Of a stretch of DNA of 64,000 bases, positions 1-7,387 are shown one piece after another. The translations under genes were made by a program, and so were the position numbers. The notes beneath the pieces are model-generated. The model had not been told where the DNA came from, ran no database searches, and saw only the letters and a program-made list of their open reading frames with translations. Source of the stretch: Anaerolineales bacterium (GTDB lineage: Bacteria; Chloroflexota; Anaerolineae; Anaerolineales; Villigracilaceae); the NCBI GenBank assembly GCA_016789305.1, contig JAEURJ010000005.1, positions 44,486 through 108,485 on the forward strand, in the 5' to 3' direction. Positions within the stretch are counted from its first letter, which is position 1, and each line of letters starts with the position of its first letter.

Positions 1-193
1 TATCGACAAAATCGGGCATCGCAGCGCCTGCCGACAAAGCGATCACATCGTAGGATGCGGGCCAACGCCGCACCAATGGATAGACCAGCCCCTGATGGGC
101 GGGAAATGGGGATGGGAATGTAGCGGGTATGAAAGTTTTCCTGTGGATTAAGAATGCAAAAGGAAACGCTTTGTAGGTCCGGCGATTATACAC
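1..193 (-). CDS. DUF4184-like membrane protein, N-terminal fragment cut by window edge
   Basis: The reverse strand is open from the window edge to beyond base 193. It encodes FPAHQGLVYPLVRRW and, a little later, AGAAMPDFVD. This pattern (AH motif, a basic pair, then a small-residue helix ending in PDF) is what I know from the N-terminus of DUF4184 membrane proteins, whose function is unknown. The start is a problem. No in-frame ATG, GTG or TTG lies near the expected N-terminus, and the GTG at 191-193 is only the first usable codon upstream. A TATAAT on the reverse strand (185-190) directly follows that GTG, so the true start may be an unusual codon further in, or the gene may be damaged. Confidence 0.4.
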   Translation of the reverse strand, partial: MYNRRTYKAFPFAFLIHRKTFIPATFPSPFPAHQGLVYPLVRRWPASYDVIALSAGAAMPDFVD

Positions 194-316
194 TGCGGAA
201 AAATATCCCTGTGTTCCTTCGCAATTCCTTACGCTTTGACGGACTCAAGCGACGCATCCCTGCCTCTGACTCTGTGGGTCCTCCATTTGGAACTCTAAAC
301 TACAAACATATGAGCA

Positions 317-682
317 TCAATGTACGAATCCTTGATATATGAAGAAACAACCAATGCCGACAAGAGCAAGAGGCAAAATCCACATAAAATCGAAAGTGTA
401 AATCACAGCATCGTGTGGATTATTGGGATCGTATAATACAGGAACTGGATTACCAACCTGATAAAAAGGAGAAGTATTGAGAGATGTCCAGCCGCCGGGA
501 CTGAAAATAATGGTCTTATTCCTTGTAGTCATGAAACGAACGGTTACAACAGGAACTCTGCGCCTCCATTCCACCCTTGTTACAGTTCCAATGGTAAACA
601 GCCCTTTCCTTCTTAACTGCAAAGAGCGCCAAAGCATAAATAATCCAAAGCCTGCCAGCAGTATTCCAAAAAGAATAGCCAT
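317..682 (-). CDS. DUF3592 family membrane protein
   Basis: This 121-residue protein has a hydrophobic segment at residues 2-18 and another at about 99-118. The stretch between them fits the DUF3592 pattern: GTVTRVEWRRR, then VVTVRF, then a YQVGNPVPVLYDPNNP motif. DUF3592 proteins are small membrane proteins with a soluble beta-rich middle domain; their role is unknown. A Shine-Dalgarno-like GGGAAA precedes the ATG at 680-682. The gene stands alone, with repeats on its upstream side, and nothing around it suggests a pathway. Confidence 0.75.
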   Translation of the reverse strand: MAILFGILLAGFGLFMLWRSLQLRRKGLFTIGTVTRVEWRRRVPVVTVRFMTTRNKTIIFSPGGWTSLNTSPFYQVGNPVPVLYDPNNPHDAVIYTFDFMWILPLALVGIGCFFIYQGFVH

Positions 683-767
683 GTCATTTCCCAGTTTTAG
701 GATATTTTGAAGAACATGCTAACTATATCTTAAGAAGAGTCATTATCCGGAAGGCAGCAACCCTAAA

Positions 768-809
768 GAGACAGTCACCTCGCGCCCTGTAGGGAAAGGT
801 GACTGCCTC
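768..809. repeat. Palindromic repeat, TGACAGTCAC family, copy 1 (imperfect)
   Basis: Arms GAGACAGTCACCT (768-780) and AGGTGACTGCCTC (797-809) pair with one mismatch around a 16-base loop. The same core sequence forms tight palindromes at 1792-1824 and 35042-35075. It lies between two reverse-strand genes and could act as a terminator-like hairpin, although no clear T run follows. Confidence 0.6.
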
Positions 810-823
810 TTGGTTTACACGAA

Positions 824-851
824 CTCGGCGAGGTCAAAGACCTTCGCCGAG
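824..851. repeat. Hairpin repeat, CTCGGCGA family, copy 1
   Basis: Arms CTCGGCGAGGTC and GACCTTCGCCGAG pair around AAA with one bulged base. An identical 28-base element occurs at 1865-1892 and a one-base variant at 2405-2432. It lies just past the stop codon of the lipoprotein gene on the reverse strand and may serve as its terminator or be a mobile short palindrome. Confidence 0.65.
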
Positions 852-866
852 CGAGAGTATTTGACT

Positions 867-1487
867 TTACTTCTGTGCGGCTTCGATCTTGACCGTGTAG
901 AGTTTCTTTTCAGGTGCCATCGGACACTCTGAGATCGGCTGATCGGCCGGGCAACTGATATCGGCGGAGGGTTCCCAATTCACGCTGATGAGCATCAGGC
1001 CTGAATCGCGGGTCATGGCGGTGGCCGCCCCCGTGGGACCGCCGGCTGCATAAGCGATCTGTTCCTCCCAGCCCACGAAACCAGCCACCAGTTTGGCGAG
1101 CGCGTCATTCGGGTCTGAGATAAAAGTGCCATTGGTTTCGGAAATCAATGTACAGCTCCAGCCTGTTTCACCGGTGACATAATCTATGAATGGCATACCC
1201 TCTTCCATTGTGTACGCCAGCCCCAGAGAGCGAGACGCTGCTTCGTCAAGGATCTCACAAACCTCGGCAGAGACAGGCTGGTAGTCACCGCCGAAGCTGG
1301 ACCCCAGCGGCACAGCGGTTTCCAACGGCGGGAGGTCTGGGAGCGGTGTGTTGGTCGGTTCTTCTCCGGGCACGTTGGCGGCTCCGGCCGCATCGGGTGC
1401 GGACGCGGCCGCAGGGGCGCACGCGCTTAATAAGAAGAGAACAATAAGGATACTGCTAATTTGTATCGAACGATTTCCTGTTTTCAT
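867..1487 (-). CDS. Lipoprotein of unknown function
   Basis: The 206-residue product begins with a lipoprotein signal peptide: basic N-terminus, hydrophobic stretch, and lipobox LLSAC with Cys23 as the lipidated residue. A low-complexity Ala/Pro linker (24-55) follows, typical of lipoproteins exposed on the outer face of the cytoplasmic membrane. The globular part contains four cysteines, at the starts of EVCEILDEAA and WSCTLISE and in ISCPADQPISECP, which could form disulfides outside the cell. I do not recognise the family. AAGGAA precedes the ATG at a good distance. The hairpin at 824-851 lies downstream. Confidence 0.7.
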   Translation of the reverse strand: MKTGNRSIQISSILIVLFLLSACAPAAASAPDAAGAANVPGEEPTNTPLPDLPPLETAVPLGSSFGGDYQPVSAEVCEILDEAASRSLGLAYTMEEGMPFIDYVTGETGWSCTLISETNGTFISDPNDALAKLVAGFVGWEEQIAYAAGGPTGAATAMTRDSGLMLISVNWEPSADISCPADQPISECPMAPEKKLYTVKIEAAQK

Positions 1488-1791
1488 TGAACGGTTCCTT
1501 TTCCTGCACCATGGTTTGTAAAGTTGGTATGTACAAGTGCTATTGACTTAGTAGCGTTCCGGGCGGGATTTGTGTTCCTGCCCCCTCCCAGCCTTCCCAC
1601 ACATAACGAACCCGGCGAGCGAGTGGCACTTTTTGAGAAATTAATAAAGTAACAGGAGAGTAAGACCAGAGTAAGAGGAGAGTAAGACCCTTCTGTTGGC
1701 GGAAATCTTCAAAAATGAGCGATGCTACCCGCAAATTTCATGACCAATGGAAAAATCATGGTTACCCATCCCGTGGACTTGCTGTAACCAA

Positions 1792-1824
1792 AAGTGACAG
1801 TCACCTCGAAGGTGACTGTCACTT
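1792..1824. repeat. Palindromic repeat, TGACAGTCAC family, copy 2
   Basis: Arms AAGTGACAGTCACCT and AGGTGACTGTCACTT are perfectly complementary around CGA. The element is related to 768-809 and 35042-35075. Confidence 0.8.
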
Positions 1825-1864
1825 GGCCCTCCCCCACAACCACGCTTACGAAAGCTAAAACGAA

Positions 1865-1892
1865 CTCGGCGAGGTCAAAGACCTTCGCCGAG
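1865..1892. repeat. Hairpin repeat, CTCGGCGA family, copy 2
   Basis: Identical over 28 bases to the copy at 824-851. The preceding bases (ACGAAAGCTAAAA, then CGAA) are also nearly the same as in front of the copy at 2405, so the repeated unit of these two copies is about 50 bases long. Confidence 0.75.
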
Positions 1893-1930
1893 CAAGGGAA
1901 ATGAAAAGGCAAGTTCGGCTCCCATCCCAG

Positions 1931-1965
1931 CCTTCCCCCAAATAAAACCCATATTTGGGGGAAGG
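1931..1965. repeat. Perfect 14-base-pair palindrome
   Basis: Arms CCTTCCCCCAAATA (1931-1944) and TATTTGGGGGAAGG (1952-1965) are fully complementary around a 7-base loop. There is no T run and no adjacent gene, so a terminator role is doubtful. Confidence 0.6.
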
Positions 1966-2051
1966 AGAATGTACTGTCAACTGGAAAATCTAATTTTGGG
2001 TCCAATTCTGAGTTTGTCCTCCTCCAAATACGACCTGAATATTCAAATTGA

Positions 2052-2171
2052 TCCAGAGCCTGGGAAGGGGGTGAACAGGGCGTGCCCATCGATACCAGGG
2101 AATACCGCCGCCTGCTGGAACGCGCCGTAAATGAAGTGGTGGACCCGCCCGAACCGCAGCGCTTGTTTTAG
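2052..2171 (+). pseudogene. Possible 3' remnant of an unidentified gene
   Basis: After a stop at 2049-2051 the forward frame reads without a start codon to TAG at 2169-2171. It encodes, among others, TREYRRLLERAVNEVVDPP. The codon use is GC-rich like the genome's genes and the peptide looks like a real amphipathic C-terminus, but I cannot assign it. It may be the tail of a decayed gene; chance is not excluded. Confidence 0.22.
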
Positions 2172-2217
2172 GGACCGGGCAATTACCCCCTGACTATGCG
2201 AAGATAAAGGGTGCTTT

Positions 2218-2350
2218 AAAAGACTTCTCGAAGTCTTTTAAAAAACATTTCGATGTTTTCGGGAAAACATTTCGAAGTTTTTCCAAAAACATTTCGAAGT
2301 TTTTGGGAAAAGGTTTCGATGTTTTTTCGGGCGGATTTCGATGTTTTTTA
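2218..2350. repeat. Six-unit hairpin array with exact 22-base period
   Basis: Six consecutive short palindromes have their central CG at 2229, 2251, 2273, 2295, 2317 and 2339, which is a constant 22-base step. Units 2-5 have the form AAAACAT-TTCG-ATGTTTT or close variants, with a TTCG loop. Unit 1 has AAAAGACTT-CTCG-AAGTCTTTT, and unit 6 is the most worn. There is no spacer between units, which rules out a CRISPR array. Confidence 0.8.
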
Positions 2351-2404
2351 CGGGAAAAATGCTGGATTCGCCCACTTTGCGGGCTTGCGAAAGCTAAAAA
2401 CGAA

Positions 2405-2432
2405 CTCGGCGAGGACAAAGACCTTCGCCGAG
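2405..2432. repeat. Hairpin repeat, CTCGGCGA family, copy 3
   Basis: Differs from the copies at 824 and 1865 by one base (GGACAAAG instead of GGTCAAAG). It lies 26 bases past the stop of the reverse-strand gene ending at 2459, where a terminator would be expected. Confidence 0.7.
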
Positions 2433-2458
2433 CGAGAGCCTTCCCCCAGCTAATATTA

Positions 2459-3001
2459 CTAAAACCCTATTACTTTCTCGTTAATCTTTTCTCCAAGTTC
2501 GTAGTATTCAAGATAAATCTTTCGTTTCTGAAAGTCCACTTCATAGTAAATTCCTAAACTATAGCCACAAACATGCTCTGGTAATGTTTTGCCATCCAGG
2601 ACCTGCATATTTTTGTAATCTTCCCTTGTGAGGATCTTCAATCTTTTTCTATTTTCAGCTTTCTCTTTCGGAGGGCGAATGCTTTTTTTCATTTCCAACG
2701 CAATCAAATTATCCTTTTCAATTATTTTGGCACGACTATGTACGATCAAATCACAATTTATTGGAATAACTATCAAATCATCATCTACTATCGTCTTAAT
2801 TTCGCCCTCATTACGGTTATATTCGACATCCACATAATATTCTTTGAAAGGAGTTTTACTAATATTAAGGAGCAAATGCTGAGATAAAGCTCCACACAAT
2901 GTTCTTTCACTCACTTCAGCATCGAACAATCCAATGTTCTCACGAATCATATCGGCATTTGAATCCTCAAAATATTTGATTATTTCATCTAGATCGAACA
3001 T
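2459..3001 (-). CDS. PD-(D/E)XK nuclease-like protein of unknown family
   Basis: I chose the ATG at 2999-3001 because GGAG stands 5 bases before it; a longer open frame reaches 3049. The 180-residue protein is not a family I can name. It carries a pattern typical of the restriction-endonuclease-like fold: Glu32 in SERTLCGALSQHL, Asp84 in NCDLIVHSR, and Glu103-x-Lys105 in LIALEMKKS. In that fold the Asp and the ExK pair bind metal and cut DNA, so a nuclease role is an inference. The gene follows the HerA-NurA cassette on the same strand after a 290-base gap and shares its AT-rich composition, but it may have its own promoter. Confidence 0.65.
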   Translation of the reverse strand: MFDLDEIIKYFEDSNADMIRENIGLFDAEVSERTLCGALSQHLLLNISKTPFKEYYVDVEYNRNEGEIKTIVDDDLIVIPINCDLIVHSRAKIIEKDNLIALEMKKSIRPPKEKAENRKRLKILTREDYKNMQVLDGKTLPEHVCGYSLGIYYEVDFQKRKIYLEYYELGEKINEKVIGF

Positions 3002-3291
3002 GTCTACTCCTTCTATTTCTCTAAGATATGTACTTTCTGGACGACACAAAGAGTTCTAAATTTGAACGATTCCTCTTGGACGAAAATAAACAAGAGGTGC
3101 AATCACAGTCCCATCGAATAGCCACGAGGGGGTTTCATCACACCCACGCGGACTCCTCATATCCCGTCCTACAAAATACCCTCTCCGCGCCGGAGAGTGG
3201 CAAATCGTCTCGACGCGAAGCCAAGATCATCAGGGAGAGGTCAATAGGACTTCGCCGAGCGAGCAGTTTCGGCGCATAAAACACAAAGTGC

Positions 3292-4884
3292 CTACTCAGA
3301 CTTTAAATTTAGACCAAACAATCTCTGTAAAACCTTAATGACTACTTTTTTGTAATTATCAATATCAATATCCGGTATTGTTGCAGTTGATCTCCTGTGA
3401 ATCAAATCACATCGAATTTTATAATAATATTCTATACTCTGCCAATCCGTAGCAGAAATTTTCTTAAATGCATTTTGTTTTACTTGTTGATGAACCTGAG
3501 TTCTATCTTTAAATATTGCCTGCAACCTCTCATCGCTATAAGCTATACCAGATTCGTAAACAAGGTATTCCTTAAAGCCGATTTCCAATGTACTATCGAG
3601 AAGAACCAGGCAGATTCTATTTTTCTGTTCTAAATTTTGCTTATATATTAAATCAACCGCAATAATACTTTCGTACAACCCTCTTGTCCAAGGTTTGTCC
3701 CTGACTATATCTTTGTTAGCATTTTTTACTTTTTGAGAATACCTAGGTTTAAATTCTGGTAACGGAGGCAAATATGACGTGTTCGCAGTTTTGAAATCAG
3801 AAATCTTCTCGTATTTTATTTTCCCAGAATCATATTTAAATACGTTCTCTGGCCATCCACCTTCCATCTTATTAAATCGTCTTGATAATGACGCATAATC
3901 ACTAACTACATTAACCAACCAGCTTTGTATTGCAATAAATACTTCGTGCGAAGAATTTACATCAGATTTACTACTATTCCAGGGCATAAGTTTAGCTGAC
4001 CCACTAATAAACAGCAAAACGCGCATTAAAGATATATCAGGGTGGGGCTTTCCTGCTAGGCCAGAAGCAAAGCCTACATCAAAAGATTTCAAACCAGAAA
4101 CAATCAGCCTATCATTACAATATACATATACTCCCCATTCACCGCCAGATGGATTAGATTCTGTCGTTAATCCTGCGATGGCCTCGACAAACACTTCATC
4201 ACCAGTACTCGTCAATACAGTGCCAGAATAATTTCTCGGCTCAAAGGCTGGAGGATAGGCCCATTTCTCAAAACTGACTGGAGCAATCTCATTGCCATTA
4301 AGTATAATTTTCAAGTTATTGTGTTTTAGAAATCTACTGTAAGTCCCACCAAGATGTTGCCTTAAACTATTGATTTTCAAATCATCGATGTTTATGCGGA
4401 GTCTTGTTAACTCAATAATCGTTGAGCTTGGATCAATTTCCGAAATCTCATAAACTGGAAGTCGCCAATCATCACTATTCATAAACCACTCATCATCAAA
4501 TTCAACTTGATGCGAACTCCCCGTTTGTCTCCGCGTCTTTATCTTAATATCTTGAGCTAATGCAACTACAGCTCTCTTTGTCCCGACTCCAAATATCCCT
4601 ATTGTTACGTCTTTCTCGGAATTACTTGAATGCCCGGGCCCAACTACATTACTCAAATCTTCTTTATTTACGCCACCCGCATTATCTTTTACGGTAATGG
4701 TCTGCTGCGTTGCGTCAAGTGATATATCAATCCTTAATTTACTGACTTTATTATTTTTTATCCAAATATCCAAAGCATTATCAATAAGTTCGCAGATCCC
4801 TTTATCCAAATCATAATCAGCGATTATAGACCGATACAATCGCTTCGAAGGTGTTGCATCAACGGAATCGACTAGTTTTTTCAT
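3292..4884 (-). CDS. GHKL (Hsp90/MORC-like) ATPase with C-terminal HEPN domain
   Basis: A 530-residue protein. The N-terminal third is a Bergerat-fold ATPase: N-box CELIDNALD (Glu32 as likely general base, Asn36 for Mg), G1 motif DNAGG (67-71) and glycine-rich GIFGVGTKRA (96-105). The middle (about 180-380) is unassigned. The last 130 residues look like a HEPN domain, with helical LDSTLEIGFKEYL and the motif R491-x4-H496 in YKIRCDLIHRR, which is the RNase signature of active HEPN proteins. ATPase and possible ribonuclease are thus joined in one chain, pointing to an abortive-infection type effector. The start lies 2 bases after the methyltransferase stop, with no own Shine-Dalgarno, so translation is probably coupled. 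Confidence 0.8.
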   Translation of the reverse strand: MKKLVDSVDATPSKRLYRSIIADYDLDKGICELIDNALDIWIKNNKVSKLRIDISLDATQQTITVKDNAGGVNKEDLSNVVGPGHSSNSEKDVTIGIFGVGTKRAVVALAQDIKIKTRRQTGSSHQVEFDDEWFMNSDDWRLPVYEISEIDPSSTIIELTRLRINIDDLKINSLRQHLGGTYSRFLKHNNLKIILNGNEIAPVSFEKWAYPPAFEPRNYSGTVLTSTGDEVFVEAIAGLTTESNPSGGEWGVYVYCNDRLIVSGLKSFDVGFASGLAGKPHPDISLMRVLLFISGSAKLMPWNSSKSDVNSSHEVFIAIQSWLVNVVSDYASLSRRFNKMEGGWPENVFKYDSGKIKYEKISDFKTANTSYLPPLPEFKPRYSQKVKNANKDIVRDKPWTRGLYESIIAVDLIYKQNLEQKNRICLVLLDSTLEIGFKEYLVYESGIAYSDERLQAIFKDRTQVHQQVKQNAFKKISATDWQSIEYYYKIRCDLIHRRSTATIPDIDIDNYKKVVIKVLQRLFGLNLKSE

Positions 4885-4886
4885 TT

Positions 4887-6005
4887 TTAGCTTTTTGTAA
4901 GAATAATATCAATTTCACCAGTTTTACTGCTTCTATTTCCCAAAATGGTGGTTTGAGTTTTTGTTACAACAGGAGCCACTACAATTTTTTCTTTCCAATC
5001 AGGAAAATGTTTCCTTAGGATTTCCAAAGTGGTACTTTTGGTAAATTCTCTAGAATCTGTACGAACATACACCACTCCCGTTTCGTCCATCATCTGTGCA
5101 GCGTTGCTAAATATATTTTCTAGCAATTCTTTGTATTCAACTTTCGAATCAAATCTACCAGTATGCTTACCACTAATCCACGCAGGTTTTTCCTCACCCC
5201 CTAACACCCACAGCCTTAACCACTGATCTTTATGATAATGCGTAAGCCCATAATAAGGCGGGGATGTAAAAAACAGCGAACAACGCTTACCTGTTCTTTC
5301 AGTAAAATTGTCGACCTGAGATTTCAAAAGTCTTGTGCTATCTCCAATTCTTACGTTGCTGGATGTGATCGTAGGGAGCCCTTTTGCATATCGCCAGCGA
5401 ATTCTTTTCAACATAAAATCTTTGATGTCAACATCGGGAGCCTTGAGTTTTCTTTTTTTCCACCAACGCACTGAATAATCTTGAGACATAGCTTTTGCCT
5501 GGCGCGTCTGATTTGAAAGTGATTGGCCTAATTTCCCATGTAAATAAATGAGAATAAACGACATAAGAGTGCGGTCTGTTTGATTTTTCTTCCAATCTAG
5601 ATTATTTCTAGCTGCTAAAAGAAAAGTTAAGACCTTTTTTGAAAAACACCAGTTATAAAATTCTGGTAATTTATCGGCTTGTTTCTTATATTTCGCAGAC
5701 TCACTTGCTCGCAATATAGAATAAAGCCTGCTCTCCACAGATTTTAATGGAGCTGGCTTTAACTTAGTTTGTGCATAAACCCATCCTAAGGGGTTTATTT
5801 CAACACCTAAGCCATGGCGCCCTTGTGTTGCAGCAGCATAAATACTTGAGGCACGACCAGCAAATGGATCGATAACTAATTGTCCAGGCTTAGAATACTT
5901 TTCAATTACTTGAAAAGCAAATTCCAGAGGGAACATTGCGTAATATGGACCTATAGCCGCCCAACGCCCAACTGAAGTATTAAGGCTAGGTTTATAAACT
6001 TTCAT
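4887..6005 (-). CDS. DNA methyltransferase, SPPY type (predicted N4-cytosine)
   Basis: A 372-residue AdoMet-dependent DNA amino-methyltransferase. The AdoMet motif is near the N-terminus (VIDPFAGRASS, residues 44-54, then GLGVEINP) and the catalytic motif FFTSPPYYG is at 245-253. TSPPY is the usual signature of N4-cytosine enzymes, while N6-adenine enzymes normally have (N/D)PPY. With about 190 residues in between, the order is AdoMet motif, possible target-recognition part, catalytic motif. The second glycine of FxGxG is Ala52. There is no specificity subunit or classical restriction gene next to it. It starts 1 base after the nurA stop. Likely role: marking the host DNA so that the HerA/NurA/GHKL proteins spare it. 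Confidence 0.88.
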   Translation of the reverse strand: MKVYKPSLNTSVGRWAAIGPYYAMFPLEFAFQVIEKYSKPGQLVIDPFAGRASSIYAAATQGRHGLGVEINPLGWVYAQTKLKPAPLKSVESRLYSILRASESAKYKKQADKLPEFYNWCFSKKVLTFLLAARNNLDWKKNQTDRTLMSFILIYLHGKLGQSLSNQTRQAKAMSQDYSVRWWKKRKLKAPDVDIKDFMLKRIRWRYAKGLPTITSSNVRIGDSTRLLKSQVDNFTERTGKRCSLFFTSPPYYGLTHYHKDQWLRLWVLGGEEKPAWISGKHTGRFDSKVEYKELLENIFSNAAQMMDETGVVYVRTDSREFTKSTTLEILRKHFPDWKEKIVVAPVVTKTQTTILGNRSSKTGEIDIILTKS

Positions 6006-6006
6006 G

Positions 6007-7377
6007 CTATCGATTTCTCTCTTTTATCAATCTTTTTGCCATATCTTCAAGGACTCGCGATCCAAGATTTAAAGGAATTGCAGCTTCAGCATGTGCAGAA
6101 ATTAATGGAGATATTGCATTCGGGAAACGCGACGAGGCTAGTTGATCAAAGAGTGTCAAAGCATCTGCCAAACGTGGATATTGATCAGGCTCTGCACGAC
6201 TGGCATCTTCATGGGAAATATCCAACATTGGTAAGGAGGCTACCACTCTAGCACCCGATTTTGTTTTATAAAACAATTTTCTACCAAAGTATGTATCATC
6301 GCCATATTTTTTCTTGCTATCTGAAAATACGATATTCTTCTTGATATATTCGTCAGATATCAAAGCAAAGGTTTGGGGTAAAAACATACCAAATGTGCCG
6401 TTTTTATTTTGATCTATACGTTCAAAGTGATTCACAAAAAAGCCTGTTTTCTCAACTCCAACAAGCAAAATATCGGCACCATCTGTATACTCTTTAGCTT
6501 TTTCATTAATTCGTCTCAACTCCTCCTTGACCGGTATTAGTAATCCAGCAGGATTGCCAAAGAGCGCAAGAGGTCCATCTATCACGAGCCCAACATCTTT
6601 TAACAAATAGAGCAGGTTATTTTGTTCGAACCACCTTAGTATGTGAATAATTGAAACACGCTCAATAGTTTGCATAATTTCTGCAAACATCGCACCGTTT
6701 GCGCTATCAGACACCATACCTTCATGAATACGCAATGCATCGGTAGAATACAAGGTCCCTTGTTTTACACATTCACACTTGTAAGTAAATTCACCAAACT
6801 TATAGTTTCCCTGAGGAGAAAGGCAATTATCTTTAAAAGGGCATTTTTGCCTTACAGCTTCTGACTTTTTATATTTCAAGAGAGCTTGATAAGTATCTAA
6901 TAGTGTCTCTGCATCTGAAAAAAGCCTAGTTTCTTGAAAAGTTTCAAATAAAGCCTTTCTTAATGAAGCAACTGGAGATTGTTCATCATCAATAACAATG
7001 TTACACCCAGGGAAAGCTCTATCTACTGACGTAGCATTTTCAGTCTCTCGAAAGGCTTTCGGGTCTACAGGTCTTTGCGTATCAAGTTCGCGAATTTTGG
7101 CAATGTCCATCAAAACAGCAGAAACTGTTACATATCCAATTTCAGAGCCAGGAAAGCCTTTTTCAACTTGCACAGGTTGATGACTACCGTCGATTGCCAG
7201 CACTAGTTCAGGCTCCCAACTCTTGGTTGTAATGTCAGAAAGTTTCAATACTGATAGCGCGAGTTCATCTTGGCTTATGTCTCTTTGCTTTGCACGGCGC
7301 AACAAGCCTTGTACTCGTTCATTTTCAGTAAGTCGTCTGATAGATCGATATTCTGCAAATTCACCATCATGTGGCAT
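6007..7377 (-). CDS. nurA: NurA-domain nuclease with a Cys cluster
   Basis: A 456-residue protein. NurA nucleases have an RNase H-like fold with metal-binding acidic residues. Here these are Asp63 in LAIDGSHQP and Asp267 in LVIDGPLALFG, both typical NurA motifs. NurA works with the HerA translocase to resect or degrade DNA ends; herA lies 10 bases upstream, so the pair is complete. Between the two motifs is a C-x5-C-x15-C-x-C set (Cys179, 185, 201, 203), possibly a metal site, which I do not remember as a common NurA feature. The protein is somewhat longer than archaeal NurA. Translation of the next gene starts 1 base after its stop. Confidence 0.87.
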   Translation of the reverse strand: MPHDGEFAEYRSIRRLTENERVQGLLRRAKQRDISQDELALSVLKLSDITTKSWEPELVLAIDGSHQPVQVEKGFPGSEIGYVTVSAVLMDIAKIRELDTQRPVDPKAFRETENATSVDRAFPGCNIVIDDEQSPVASLRKALFETFQETRLFSDAETLLDTYQALLKYKKSEAVRQKCPFKDNCLSPQGNYKFGEFTYKCECVKQGTLYSTDALRIHEGMVSDSANGAMFAEIMQTIERVSIIHILRWFEQNNLLYLLKDVGLVIDGPLALFGNPAGLLIPVKEELRRINEKAKEYTDGADILLVGVEKTGFFVNHFERIDQNKNGTFGMFLPQTFALISDEYIKKNIVFSDSKKKYGDDTYFGRKLFYKTKSGARVVASLPMLDISHEDASRAEPDQYPRLADALTLFDQLASSRFPNAISPLISAHAEAAIPLNLGSRVLEDMAKRLIKERNR

Positions 7378-7387
7378 ATAAAGCTCT

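Larger units (their letters stand above)
1488..2458. other. Gene-free, repeat-rich stretch
   Basis: Nearly 1 kb without a convincing gene. It holds a TGACAGTCAC-type palindrome, two CTCGGCGA hairpins, a 14-base-pair palindrome at 1931-1965, a possible gene remnant at 2052-2171 and the 22-base array at 2218-2350. The open frames present on the reverse strand have no recognisable domain, run through the hairpins and have repeat-driven composition, so I do not call them genes. Confidence 0.7.

Noticed and set aside
1540..2089. Two reverse-strand open frames as hypothetical genes
   Set aside because: They contain hairpin repeats, have low-complexity translated ends and no plausible ribosome-binding sites.
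2218..2350. CRISPR array
   Set aside because: The units are only 22 bases, directly adjacent with no unique spacers, and no cas gene is near.
2194..2557. Small open frames across the 22-base array on both strands
   Set aside because: Their Lys/Phe-rich repeats come from the AT-rich array. The period of 22 is not a multiple of three, so the array is not selected as coding.
3050..3291. Gene between the PD-(D/E)XK-like gene and the GHKL-HEPN gene
   Set aside because: The forward frame there has no start context or domain; the stretch looks like non-coding DNA with a piece of the CTCGGCGA repeat.
4887..6005. Methyltransferase as part of a classical type I or type II restriction system
   Set aside because: No specificity subunit, no HsdR and no typical restriction endonuclease adjoin it; the operon partners are HerA, NurA and a GHKL ATPase.
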